In this document: piece by piece, positions 1 through 7,843 of the stretch
Position numbering within the stretch: the stretch's first letter is position 1
How the letters are laid out: each line of letters begins with the position of its first letter
Source: CBCXVS01 sp965178525
GTDB lineage: Bacteria; Tectomicrobia; Entotheonellia; Entotheonellales; Entotheonellaceae
Assembly: GCA_965178525.1 (NCBI GenBank)
Contig: CBCXVS010000068.1
Coordinates: forward strand, 1-27,718
Length of the DNA stretch: 27,718 nucleotides
Direction of reading: 5' to 3'
Translations under genes and position numbers: made by a program
Notes under the pieces: model-generated
What the model saw: only the letters and a program-made list of their open reading frames with translations
Told to the model about the DNA's origin: nothing
Database searches by the model: none

Positions 1-106
1 GGAGGAAGTCATGAAGGATACCGGTTTGCTTGAGCCGTGTGCGATGAAAGTCGCCCGCACGGTTCTGAGGGGGGGGGGTCATGGCGACATGATGCCCCTA
101 CCCGAT
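1..106 (+). mobile_element. 3' end of a group II intron (domains V and VI), partial
   Basis: Positions 32-65 form a 34-nt hairpin with the hallmarks of group II intron domain V. The lower stem pairs GAGCCGTG with CACGGTTC, there is a small internal bulge, and the upper stem GCGAT/GTCGC is capped by a GAAA tetraloop. The catalytic AGC triad lies at 33-35. Directly after it, a G-run (69-78) and TCATG-GCGA-CATGA (79-92), followed by CCCC-TA-CCC, fold as domain VI with a candidate branch-point A at 100. The intron would end at GAT (about 106), giving the usual AY 3' end and a branch point seven bases upstream. The reverse transcriptase gene and 5' end lie left of the window. The short reading frame starting at 11 runs through these RNA elements and is not treated as a gene. 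Intron class cannot be assigned from this piece. Confidence 0.85.
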
Positions 107-413
107 CATTTGTCTGTCTTTACGCCAAAACGCAAGATATACCTGCCTTTGGGAAGGTCCCTCTCGAACTTAGATACCCTGGCGCGTTGTGTATTATGCA
201 CTTCTCAGTATGTGGCATGCATGGAGCCCAAACAAACAAATTCTTGACCGAGTCCGGTACAGGACCCGTCTCAAGCACTATATTCGCACTGAACGGCTCT
301 ATGTTGAAAGGCGGCCAAGCGTGCGGAGCCCACTAGCTCCGCTGTGAGAGGACGAGAGGGACTGTCCGCAATTGGGCAGTAGCCGAATTCCGCCGGAAAT
401 ATACCCCTCCAGC
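107..413. other. Non-coding stretch between intron end and parA promoter
   Basis: No convincing gene is seen here. Short frames on both strands show no recognisable motif and lack ribosome binding sites. This is the sequence flanking the intron 3' splice site, so its left part is the 3' exon or insertion target. A weak stem (ACTGTCC at 361-367 with GGGCAGT at 374-380, one G-T pair) precedes the parA promoter. Whether it matters is unknown. Confidence 0.5.
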
Positions 414-443
414 TTGCGGCCAATTGCCCGAACCCCGTATAAT
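414..443 (+). promoter_or_regulatory. Predicted sigma70-type promoter of parA
   Basis: TTGCGG at 414-419 and a perfect TATAAT at 438-443 are separated by 18 bp, about 58 bp upstream of the parA start codon. It is the only strong promoter-like match before the parAB-atp run and could drive the whole operon. Confidence 0.5.
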
Positions 444-501
444 CCCGTCGCATGGTACAAAACGCAACGAATTGGTTCATGCAAAGATTGTGCGGGGAAC
501 C

Positions 502-1305
502 ATGGGTAGTATCATTGCCATAGCGAACCAAAAAGGTGGCGTCGGCAAAACGACCACCACCATCAATCTCGCCGCCTGTTTGGGCGCGGCGGAACAGCGG
601 ACGCTCCTCGTCGATCTCGATCCGCAGGCCAACAGCACGAGCGGCATCGGTCTCAACCCTGCCGAGTCCGCTCATGGCGTCTACGATACCTTGATCGGCA
701 CCGTCGAGGGCGCCCAGGCGGTCAGCGCCGATGTGGTGGATGGGGTGGTGGATGTCCTGCCTTCGAGTCGTGCCCTAGTAGGAGCTGAGGTCGAACTCCT
801 GCAGCTGCAAGAGCGGGAGCAGCGGCTGCGGGGCGTGCTCCGGCCGCTCGCGGCGGAGGTGTACGATTACATCGTTATTGATTGCCCGCCGTCCCTGGCG
901 TTGTTGACGATTAACGCCCTGACGGCGTCCGATGCCGTTATTGTGCCGCTGCAGTGTGAATATTATGCCCTGGAAGGGCTGGGACAGCTCCTTCAAGTGG
1001 TGCAATTGGTGCGGCAGAAGCTCAACCCGCCTCTGGAAATCGGCGGGGTGTTATTGACCATGTATGATGGCCGCACCTTGTTGGGCCGTCGTGTAGCGGA
1101 TGAGGCGCGCCGCTACTTCGGAGACGCCGTGTTCAGCACGGTGATTCCACGCAATATCAAGCTCGGTGAGGCGCCCAGTCACGGCAAGCCGATCATTCAC
1201 TACGATATCGGTAGCAGTGGCGCCGCGGCCTATCTCCGATTCACCCAGGAGCTCTTAAGCAGTGGCACGAGACGTGTTGGGCAGGGGGCTGGGAGCACTT
1301 CTTGA
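502..1305 (+). CDS. parA: Chromosome-partitioning ATPase ParA (Soj)
   Basis: ParA/Soj is a cytoplasmic P-loop ATPase that binds DNA non-specifically when ATP-bound and works with ParB to segregate newly replicated origins. The 267-residue product begins MGSIIAIANQKGG and shows the deviant Walker A KGGVGKTT (residues 11-18), the Walker A' motif DLDPQAN and the Walker B region YIVIDCPPS. The length is normal for chromosomal ParA. The ATG at 502 was chosen because the family starts two to five residues before IAIANQKGG and GGGGA lies just upstream; the frame is open further left but that part is unrelated to the family. parB overlaps its last 44 bp in another frame, implying translational coupling. 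No parS-like palindrome (TGTTTCACGTGAAACA) was seen in the window. Confidence 0.96.
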   Translation: MGSIIAIANQKGGVGKTTTTINLAACLGAAEQRTLLVDLDPQANSTSGIGLNPAESAHGVYDTLIGTVEGAQAVSADVVDGVVDVLPSSRALVGAEVELLQLQEREQRLRGVLRPLAAEVYDYIVIDCPPSLALLTINALTASDAVIVPLQCEYYALEGLGQLLQVVQLVRQKLNPPLEIGGVLLTMYDGRTLLGRRVADEARRYFGDAVFSTVIPRNIKLGEAPSHGKPIIHYDIGSSGAAAYLRFTQELLSSGTRRVGQGAGSTS

Positions 1306-2092
1306 GGGGACGAATCTCACCGCTGAAGCGGAATTGACCACCCTCCCAGTCGGGCAAATTCGGTCGAATCCCTATCAGCCCAGGCAGCAGTTCGACCCGG
1401 AACGCTTGCAGGAACTGGCGGAGTCGATCCGGCAGCAGGGTGTCATTCAACCGATCGTGGTGCGGCGGCGGGCGGAGGGCTTCGAACTCCTCGCTGGGGA
1501 ACGCCGGCTGCGTGCGGCCCAAATGGCGGGGTTCGAGATGATCCCGGCATTGGTGAAGCGGGCCAATGATCAGGAAGCTTTGGAGGTGGCGCTGCTCGAA
1601 AACCTGCAGCGCGAAGATCTTAACCCGATGGAGGAAGCCCGCGCTTATCAACGCTTGCAAACCGAATTCCAACTGCGGCAAGATGAGGTGGCGCGGCGCG
1701 TGGGCAAGGACCGTTCGTCCGTGTCCAATGTCTTGCGGCTCCTGAAGCTGCCCATGACCTTGCAGGCCGATATCGAGGCGGGCCGGTTGAGCATGGGCCA
1801 TGCCCGGGCCATGTTGGCGCTGGAGTCGGAGGCGGAGCAGCAACAGCTGCGCGACCAGGTGATCGCCGAGGGGCTTTCCGTGCGAGAGACCGAGGCGCAA
1901 GTCCGGACGCAGAAGCGGCAGGCCTCGGCACAGCCGGCGAAACCGGCACATTTGCAGGAGATGGAGCAAGCGCTCCATCTGCGCTTTGGTACGCGTGTGG
2001 CGATCAAACCGGGCCGCAAGCGGGGCAAAATCGAAATTACCTACCAGGGCGAGGACGACCTGCAGCGATTGCTCGGTTTGCTGCGGGGATAA
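1262..2092 (+). CDS. parB: Chromosome-partitioning protein ParB (Spo0J)
   Basis: ParB is a CTP-dependent DNA clamp that loads at parS sites and stimulates ParA. The 276-residue product starts at a GTG inside parA with the family N-terminus RGLGALL. The N-terminal CTPase domain has GERRLRA (residues 79-85) and ENLQREDLNP (113-122), both part of the nucleotide pocket. A helix-turn-helix follows at about 138-160 (DEVARRVGKDRSSVSNVLRL), and the C-terminal roughly 50 residues form the dimerisation domain. Length and domain order are typical. Placement immediately before F1 ATP synthase genes suggests proximity to the replication origin, as in many bacteria, but dnaA and parS are not in view. Confidence 0.96.
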   Translation: MARDVLGRGLGALLEGTNLTAEAELTTLPVGQIRSNPYQPRQQFDPERLQELAESIRQQGVIQPIVVRRRAEGFELLAGERRLRAAQMAGFEMIPALVKRANDQEALEVALLENLQREDLNPMEEARAYQRLQTEFQLRQDEVARRVGKDRSSVSNVLRLLKLPMTLQADIEAGRLSMGHARAMLALESEAEQQQLRDQVIAEGLSVRETEAQVRTQKRQASAQPAKPAHLQEMEQALHLRFGTRVAIKPGRKRGKIEITYQGEDDLQRLLGLLRG

Positions 2093-2208
2093 GCCGATTG
2101 CGTTCTTGGCGCGTGACGCTAGATCATAGGGATACCGCGCGAGCGCTGCCGTGCGTGGGCGGCACGATGTCCTGCAGGTCCGCGTCTTGCAGACAGGGGA
2201 GGAAGACA

Positions 2209-2754
2209 TTGAACGGCACAGGAGTTGCGCGGCGATATGCGAAAGCGATGCTTGATTTAGCCACGCGTGATGGGACCGTTGCCGAGATTGGCGAGCAACT
2301 GCAGCACCATCGTGCGCTGTTCGACGCCAATCCGAATCTTCAGGCCACCCTACGCAATCCGGGCGTCGCCGTCGAGGCCAAGACCCATCTGCTGACGGCG
2401 GTGTTGGATCGTACACAGCCCGGGCCGCTGGTGCGGAATTTTATCCTGTTGTTGCTCGAAAAAGGTCGTCTGCATCAATTTCATTTGATTTACGCGCATT
2501 ATGAGCGGATGTCCAACGAGCAACTTGGCCGGATCAACGCGCAGGTGACGACGGCTGTCGAACTGGATGCGGCGCAGTATGAGGCGATTGAGCAGAAAGT
2601 GGCGGCCATGACGCAAAAGGACGTCCGCCTGGAGACGCACGTGGATGCGTCCATCCTCGGCGGGTTGATCGTGCGGATTAATTATACCGTGCTCGACGGG
2701 AGTCTACGGGGGCAGTTGAACCGGCTGCGGCAAGAACTGGCGGGGAGGTATTAG
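2209..2754 (+). CDS. atpH: F1Fo ATP synthase delta subunit
   Basis: The delta subunit (OSCP type) sits on top of F1 and joins it to the peripheral stalk. The 181-residue protein has the family start VARRYAKAMLDLA and the conserved C-terminal stretch DASILGGLIVRI...DGSLRGQL. A TTG at 2209 is proposed as start because GGGGAGGA lies six bases upstream and the protein then matches family length. The frame is open for 37 more codons upstream, but that part is low-complexity and unlike the family. No atpF (b or b') precedes it, although many relatives with parAB-atp linkage encode b subunits there, so the Fo and stalk genes must lie elsewhere. The 116-bp gap after parB shows no clear gene. Confidence 0.93.
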   Translation: MNGTGVARRYAKAMLDLATRDGTVAEIGEQLQHHRALFDANPNLQATLRNPGVAVEAKTHLLTAVLDRTQPGPLVRNFILLLLEKGRLHQFHLIYAHYERMSNEQLGRINAQVTTAVELDAAQYEAIEQKVAAMTQKDVRLETHVDASILGGLIVRINYTVLDGSLRGQLNRLRQELAGRY

Positions 2755-2758
2755 CATC

Positions 2759-4321
2759 GTGGCAGAGATTACAGCAGCGGAAATCAGTGAAATTATCAAG
2801 CAACAGATTGAAGGCTTTGGCACCGATGTCGAGCTGGCCGAGACCGGTTCGGTGATCAACGTTGGGGACGGTATTGCCCGCATCTATGGCTTAGATAAGT
2901 GCATGGCCGGAGAGCTGCTGCTCTTCCCACACGATATTTACGGCATGGCTCTGAACCTTGAAGAGGACAACGTCGGTGCGGTGTTGCTCGGCGAGAGCAC
3001 CGAAATTAAAGAGAGCGATGAGGTCAGGCGCACAGGCCGCATTATGGAAGTGCCGGTCGGCGAGTCCATGATCGGCCGCGTCGTCAATGCCCTGGGCCAG
3101 CCGATCGATGGCAAGGGACCCATTCATACCACGCAGAGCAGTCCGATCGAGCGCATCGCGCCGGGCGTGATCGACCGCAATCCGGTGAACGAGCCCTTGC
3201 AGACCGGACTCAAAGCGATCGACAGCATGGTGCCGATCGGCCGCGGTCAACGTGAACTGATCATTGGAGACCGCCAGACCGGCAAGACGGCTGTGGGCCT
3301 CGATGCCATTATCAACCAGCGGGAAGCCTGGGACAGCGACCCGGAGTGGCGCTCGGGCCATCCCGGTGTGGTCTGCATTTATGTGGCGATTGGGCAAAAG
3401 CGTTCCACCGTGGCCCAGGTGGTCCGGATCCTTGAGGAATACGGCGCCCTGAAGTATTCCATCATCGTCGCGGCCACGGCGAGCGACCCGGCGCCGCTAC
3501 AATATGTCGCGCCTTATGCCGGCTGTGCGATGGGCGAATATTTCCGCGACCGCGGCGGCCATGCGCTCTGCATTTATGATGACCTTTCCAAACAGGCCGC
3601 GGCCTATCGTCAGCTCTCCCTGCTGCTGCGGCGACCCCCGGGCCGCGAGGCCTATCCGGGTGATGTTTTCTACCTGCATTCACGCTTGTTAGAGCGTGCG
3701 GCCAAGCTCAATGAGGATCTGGGCGGTGGCTCTCTAACGGCCCTGCCGATTATTGAAACGCAGGCCGGTGACGTCTCGGCCTATATTCCCACGAATGTGA
3801 TTTCGATTACAGACGGGCAGATCTACCTGGAATCCGATCTCTTCTACTCTGGCGTGCGCCCAGCGATTAACGTCGGTCTCTCAGTGTCGCGCGTCGGGGG
3901 GGCGGCGCAAACGCGTGCGATGAAGCAAGTGGCGGGCCGTTTACGTCTGGATCTGGCGCAGTACCGGGAAATGGCGGCGTTTGCCCAGTTCGGTAGCGAG
4001 CTGGACGCGGCGACGCAGGCGCAGCTTTCCCGCGGGCAGCGTATGGTCGAGCTTCTCAAACAGGATCAGTATGAACCGCGTGGGACGGTGCAGCAGGTCA
4101 TGAGCATTTTTGCTGGCGTCAATGGCTATTTGGATGATGTGCCTACGGAACAGTGCCGGGATTTCGAGCGCGAGCTGACACAGTTCATGGAAACCCGCCA
4201 CGCGCCGATTGTGTGCGATATTCTGGATAAGAAAGAAATCACGTCTGAAAGCGAGGAGACGTTGCGTCGTGCCATTGATACGTGCAAATCGACCTTCCTC
4301 GATAGAGTGGGAGCGGCGTAG
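2759..4321 (+). CDS. atpA: F1Fo ATP synthase alpha subunit
   Basis: The alpha subunit is the regulatory nucleotide-binding subunit of the F1 hexamer. Visible features are the P-loop GDRQTGKT (residues 170-177), the Q/KRSTVAQ region, and SVSRVGGAAQT with the inter-subunit arginine finger (about residue 378). At 520 residues it is slightly longer than the usual 502-513. Most of the excess is an extra segment after INQREAW (about residues 189-201, DSDPEWRSGHP), where most homologues have only a few residues. Translation starts at GTG 2759, ten bases after GGGGAGG and four bases after the atpH stop codon. Confidence 0.97.
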   Translation: MAEITAAEISEIIKQQIEGFGTDVELAETGSVINVGDGIARIYGLDKCMAGELLLFPHDIYGMALNLEEDNVGAVLLGESTEIKESDEVRRTGRIMEVPVGESMIGRVVNALGQPIDGKGPIHTTQSSPIERIAPGVIDRNPVNEPLQTGLKAIDSMVPIGRGQRELIIGDRQTGKTAVGLDAIINQREAWDSDPEWRSGHPGVVCIYVAIGQKRSTVAQVVRILEEYGALKYSIIVAATASDPAPLQYVAPYAGCAMGEYFRDRGGHALCIYDDLSKQAAAYRQLSLLLRRPPGREAYPGDVFYLHSRLLERAAKLNEDLGGGSLTALPIIETQAGDVSAYIPTNVISITDGQIYLESDLFYSGVRPAINVGLSVSRVGGAAQTRAMKQVAGRLRLDLAQYREMAAFAQFGSELDAATQAQLSRGQRMVELLKQDQYEPRGTVQQVMSIFAGVNGYLDDVPTEQCRDFERELTQFMETRHAPIVCDILDKKEITSESEETLRRAIDTCKSTFLDRVGAA

Positions 4322-4323
4322 CC

Positions 4324-5196
4324 ATGCCAAGCCTACGCGATATTAAGCGGCGCATTTCCAGTGTCAAGAGTACGCAGCAAATCACCAACGCCATGAAGAT
4401 GGTGTCTGCCGCCAAGCTGCAGCGGGCGCAGGACCGGGTGATGGCGACGCGTCCCTATGCGCAGCGCATGGGGTATGTCGTGGAGCATCTGCAGGCGCGG
4501 GTGCGCGCAACGGCGTATCCGTTGCTGACGCCCCGGCAGGAAGGCAAGACGCTGCTGGTGATGTTGACCTCGGATCGCGGCCTGTGTGGCGGGTTCAATT
4601 CCAACGTGCAGCGCATGGCGTTGGAGCAGATCCGTGAGCTCAGTGCGGCGGGGGAGGTCGATGTCGTCTCTATTGGCCGGAAAGGCCGGGATTTTCTGAC
4701 CTATCGCCGGGTTGGTATGCGCGAGACGTATATCGAGATGTTCATCCGCCAGGTGAGTTATGATCAGGCCCAGGAGATCGCAGCCAAGCTCCTGCAGGCG
4801 TACGAGGAGGAGGCATACCGTCAGGTATTGGTGGTTTACAACCGCTTCAACTCCGCGATTTCGCAGCACGTGACGGTGCTGCGTCTCCTACCGATGAGCG
4901 GGCTTGATGATGCTGAGGCCAATCCCGAGGAGCCGTTTGACTATCTCTATGAACCGTCGGCGCCAGAGGTGTTGGATAAATTGTTGCGCAAGCAGATCGA
5001 GATCCAACTTTTCCAGATCTTTCAGGAGTCGTTTGCCGGTGAACACGGCGCCCGCATGACGGCCATGGATTCGGCCACGTCCAATGCCTCGGAGATGATT
5101 GCGAGTTTGACGCTGACCTTCAACCGCGCACGGCAGGCCGCGATCACCACCGAACTGATCGAGGTCGTCAGCGGCGCCGATGCCCTGCAGGGCTGA
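4324..5196 (+). CDS. atpG: F1Fo ATP synthase gamma subunit
   Basis: Gamma is the central rotor shaft of F1. The 290-residue product has the family-defining N-terminal helix (DIKRRISSVKSTQQITNAMKMV), the GLCGGFN loop (encoded near 4580) and the C-terminal helix (SEMI..LTLTFNRARQAAITTEL.E). Its start is two bases after the atpA stop. A run of GAATGCG/GAAGGCG heptamers begins three bases after its stop codon and fills most of the gap to atpD. Confidence 0.97.
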   Translation: MPSLRDIKRRISSVKSTQQITNAMKMVSAAKLQRAQDRVMATRPYAQRMGYVVEHLQARVRATAYPLLTPRQEGKTLLVMLTSDRGLCGGFNSNVQRMALEQIRELSAAGEVDVVSIGRKGRDFLTYRRVGMRETYIEMFIRQVSYDQAQEIAAKLLQAYEEEAYRQVLVVYNRFNSAISQHVTVLRLLPMSGLDDAEANPEEPFDYLYEPSAPEVLDKLLRKQIEIQLFQIFQESFAGEHGARMTAMDSATSNASEMIASLTLTFNRARQAAITTELIEVVSGADALQG

Positions 5197-5199
5197 TAC

Positions 5200-5231
5200 G
5201 AATGCGGAAGGCGGAAGGCGGAAGGCGGAAT
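5200..5231 (+). repeat. Heptamer tandem array after atpG
   Basis: One GAATGCG unit, three GAAGGCG units and a final GAAT, exactly 7-bp periodic. It starts three bases after the atpG stop codon and ends nine bases before the atpD ribosome binding site. It belongs to the same family as the arrays at 7068, 7818, 9527, 18289 and 22913. Confidence 0.9.
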
Positions 5232-5245
5232 AGAGAGGAGGGCGT

Positions 5246-6649
5246 ATGAGTACGGGCAAAATTGTGCAGGTGATCGGGCCTGTGGTGGATGTCGAGTTCG
5301 ACCCCGGCCAGTTGCCTGCCATCTATAATGCGCTCACGATCGCGCAAGATGGTGATGAGCCGATCACGGTCGAGGTGGCGCAACATCTGGGCGAATCGAC
5401 CGTGCGGACGGTCTCCATGCAGCCCACGGATGGCATGGTGCGTGGGATGCCGGTTGAAGATACTGGGCAGCCGATTTCGGTACCCGTCGGTCCGGAGGTG
5501 TTGGGTCGTATCCTGAATGTGGTTGGGAAGCCGGTGGATGGGTTGGGAGCTGTGTCGACCTCACAACGTTATCCGATCCATCGTGAGGCGCCAACGTTGG
5601 AGGAGCAGGGGACATCGACGGAGATGCTGGAAACCGGTATCAAGGTGATCGATTTGCTCGAGCCCTATACCAGAGGGGGCAAGACCGGCTTGTTCGGCGG
5701 CGCCGGGGTGGGCAAGACCGTCATCATTATGGAACTGATCAGTAATATTGCCCGTGAGCATGGCGGGTATTCGGTCTTTGCTGGGGTGGGTGAGCGCACC
5801 CGCGAGGGCAATGATTTGTGGCTGGAGATGAAAGAATCCGGCGTGATCGACAAAGCGGCCTTGATCTATGGCCAGATGACCGAGCCGCCCGGCGCGCGTC
5901 TGCGTGTCGGCCTTACCGGTCTGACAGTGGCCGAGTACTTCCGGGAGGAAGAGGGCCAGGACGTGCTGCTTTTTGTCGATAACATCTTCCGTTTCACCCA
6001 GGCCGGTTCGGAAGTGTCCGCGCTGCTCGGCCGCATGCCCTCCGCGGTTGGGTATCAGCCGACGTTGGCCACGGAGATGGGCGAATTGCAGGAGCGCATT
6101 ACATCCACCACAAAGGGATCGATCACGTCCGTGCAGGCGATATACGTGCCGGCGGACGACTTGACGGACCCGGCGCCGGCGACGACGTTCTCGCACTTAG
6201 ACGCGACCACCGTGTTGTCACGGCAGATTGCTGAGTTGGGCATCTATCCTGCGGTGGATCCGCTCGATTCGACCTCACGGATTCTCGATCCGCGTATCAT
6301 CGGTGAGGAGCATTACAATACGGCGCGGGCGGTGCAGGGTATTTTGCAGCGGTACAAGGAACTGCAAGATATTATTGCTATTCTCGGCATGGACGAACTC
6401 TCGGAAGAAGACCGGACGATCGTGGCGCGGGCGCGGAAGATCCAGCGCTTTTTGTCACAACCGTTCCATGTCGCCGAGCAGTTCACCGGCACGCCCGGCA
6501 AGTACGTGCCGATTAGTGAGACGATTGCCGGGTTCCGCGAACTCATCTCCGGAAATCTTGATCACCTGCCGGAGCAGGCGTTTTACATGGTCGGGAATCT
6601 CGATGAGGTGACCGAAAAGGCGGACGCCATGCAGCGAGGGGAGGTCTAA
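5246..6649 (+). CDS. atpD: F1Fo ATP synthase beta subunit
   Basis: The beta subunit is the catalytic subunit of F1. The 467-residue protein shows the P-loop GGAGVGKT (residues 151-158), the GERTREGNDLW segment with the catalytic glutamate (E183), LFVDNIFRFTQAG, and the DELSEED motif near the C-terminus that contacts gamma. A strong ribosome binding site (AGAGGAGGG) lies just upstream of the ATG. Length and motifs are canonical. Confidence 0.98.
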   Translation: MSTGKIVQVIGPVVDVEFDPGQLPAIYNALTIAQDGDEPITVEVAQHLGESTVRTVSMQPTDGMVRGMPVEDTGQPISVPVGPEVLGRILNVVGKPVDGLGAVSTSQRYPIHREAPTLEEQGTSTEMLETGIKVIDLLEPYTRGGKTGLFGGAGVGKTVIIMELISNIAREHGGYSVFAGVGERTREGNDLWLEMKESGVIDKAALIYGQMTEPPGARLRVGLTGLTVAEYFREEEGQDVLLFVDNIFRFTQAGSEVSALLGRMPSAVGYQPTLATEMGELQERITSTTKGSITSVQAIYVPADDLTDPAPATTFSHLDATTVLSRQIAELGIYPAVDPLDSTSRILDPRIIGEEHYNTARAVQGILQRYKELQDIIAILGMDELSEEDRTIVARARKIQRFLSQPFHVAEQFTGTPGKYVPISETIAGFRELISGNLDHLPEQAFYMVGNLDEVTEKADAMQRGEV

Positions 6650-6651
6650 AC

Positions 6652-7068
6652 GTGCCGCTGGACGTGGAGATGATCACCCCGGAGCGCATTTTGCTGCAGG
6701 CGCAGGTAGATGAGCTGAACGTTCCCGGCGATCTTGGCTATCTGGGCATTTTGCCGGGCCACACGGCTTTGCTGACGACGTTGGGGCAAGGCGAGCTGAT
6801 GTATCGACAGGGCGCGGAACAGCACTATCTATCCCTCTTTTGGGGCTATATGGAAGTCAATGACGACAAGGTGACGATTCTTGCCGAGGTGGCCGAGGTG
6901 GCCCAGGACATTGATCGCGCCCGTGCCGAGTCGGCGCGGGACCGTGCCGAGGACCGTCTGCGGCGTATTCATGAGGACGATATTGACTTCGAGCGCGCCC
7001 GTGGGGCGTTGATGCGGGCCCTGATCCGTTTGCAGGTCTCATCCAAGTCTCCCGCGCGAACATTGTAA
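6652..7068 (+). CDS. atpC: F1Fo ATP synthase epsilon subunit
   Basis: Epsilon is the small rotor subunit that binds gamma and can inhibit ATP hydrolysis. The 138-residue product has the N-terminal beta-sandwich signature (ITPERILL, VPGDLGYLGILPGHTALLT) and a C-terminal helical hairpin rich in Arg and Glu. The GTG start at 6652 follows the atpD stop by two bases, with GAGGGGAGG upstream. The stop codon TAA runs directly into a GAATGCG repeat. Confidence 0.95.
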   Translation: MPLDVEMITPERILLQAQVDELNVPGDLGYLGILPGHTALLTTLGQGELMYRQGAEQHYLSLFWGYMEVNDDKVTILAEVAEVAQDIDRARAESARDRAEDRLRRIHEDDIDFERARGALMRALIRLQVSSKSPARTL

Positions 7069-7110
7069 ATGCGGAATGCGGAATGAAGATTCTTTTTCCG
7101 CACTCCACAT
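7068..7110 (+). repeat. Decayed inverted heptamer element after atpC
   Basis: AATGCG, GAATGCG and GAATGAA units (7068-7087) are followed by a degenerate opposite-orientation arm (7094-7110, TTCCGCACTCCACAT) that matches the expected ATTCCGC array at about 13 of 15 positions. It could form a hairpin between atpC and the next gene, like the better-preserved element at 18289-18353. The ATG at 7076 used by the next gene lies in the left arm. Confidence 0.7.
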
Positions 7111-7843
7111 GCGAAGTGCTTGGCAGTTAGCTCTGCAACAGTCGCCGCAAGGGTATCGTTTTTCGCTTGACGCTTTTGTGCTTGCCGATTTTGTTCCGTC
7201 CACAGCGGCGAGTCCGCTTATGGATTTCGGCACCGGCTGCGGCGTCGTGGCTCTCCTCCTGGCGCGTTGCATGCCGCAAAGCCGTATCGTGGGGGTGGAA
7301 CTGCAGACTTCCCTAGCCGCCCTGGCGCAGCAGAATGTGTGGCAAAATGGCTTGCGGCATCGGGTCGATATTGTCCAGGCTGATGTACGCCGGATGCATT
7401 GCCTCTTGCCTGCTGGCGTTTTTGCCACGGTGGTCTGTAATCCGCCCTACCGTGAGGTTGGCCGGGGACGCCTCAATCCCAACCTGGAAAAGGCTGTGGC
7501 GCGGCACGAGCTGACCTTGACCTTATGCCAATTGCTTGAGGCCGTACGACATGTACTCTGCCGTCGCGGGCTGCTCGTCATGGTATATCATCCCTCGCGT
7601 CTGGCCGAGCTGTGCGCCAAGTTGGAAACGGTGCAGCTGCGGCCGCGGCGTATGCGGTTGGTGCACTCGGCGTTGCACACACCGGCGTCGATGGTCTTGA
7701 TTGAGGCGGTACGCGATGGTCGCGATGCCCTCACCGTCCTTCCCCCTTTGTACGTGTATGATACTGCAGGCGTCTATTCTCTAGAAATGCAGGCGATCTT
7801 TCAGGGCCGAGCCTTGGGAATGCGGAATGGAAGAATGGGGTAA
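7076..7843 (+). CDS. TrmN6-like tRNA/DNA adenine-N6 methyltransferase family protein
   Basis: This is a class I SAM-dependent methyltransferase of the COG4123 family; its best-known member methylates adenine 37 of tRNA1(Val). Seen in the sequence are GYRFSLDAFVLADF (family N-terminal signature), the SAM loop DFGTGCGVV, the acidic GVELQ and the catalytic NPPY followed by a ..GRGRLNP...AVARHE block typical of this family. The 255-residue form uses an ATG located in a heptamer repeat. An ATG at 7109 would give 244 residues; neither has a good ribosome binding site. The last codons (ALGMRNGRMG) are themselves encoded by repeat-like sequence, suggesting that the C-terminus was altered by the repeat. 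Exact RNA substrate is not provable here. Confidence 0.85.
   Translation: MRNEDSFSALHMRSAWQLALQQSPQGYRFSLDAFVLADFVPSTAASPLMDFGTGCGVVALLLARCMPQSRIVGVELQTSLAALAQQNVWQNGLRHRVDIVQADVRRMHCLLPAGVFATVVCNPPYREVGRGRLNPNLEKAVARHELTLTLCQLLEAVRHVLCRRGLLVMVYHPSRLAELCAKLETVQLRPRRMRLVHSALHTPASMVLIEAVRDGRDALTVLPPLYVYDTAGVYSLEMQAIFQGRALGMRNGRMG
7818..7831 (+). repeat. Short heptamer repeat inside the 3' end of the methyltransferase gene
   Basis: GAATGCG followed by GAATGGA, then AGAATGG, lies within the last ten codons of the methyltransferase gene and covers the start codon of rsmI (7827). It is in the same sense orientation as the other arrays. Confidence 0.6.

Noticed and set aside
11..247. Short + strand reading frame with GGAGG upstream
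   Set aside because: It reads through group II intron domains V and VI; the hairpin and AGC triad explain this sequence better than a protein does.
2093..2208. atpF or a small gene between parB and atpH
   Set aside because: The gap is only 116 bp, with no helix-forming frame and no ribosome binding site except that of atpH.
1241..2416. Long minus-strand frame opposite parB and atpH
   Set aside because: It lies antisense to parB and atpH, and its translation is Arg/His/Leu-rich low complexity; it is a by-product of GC-rich codons.
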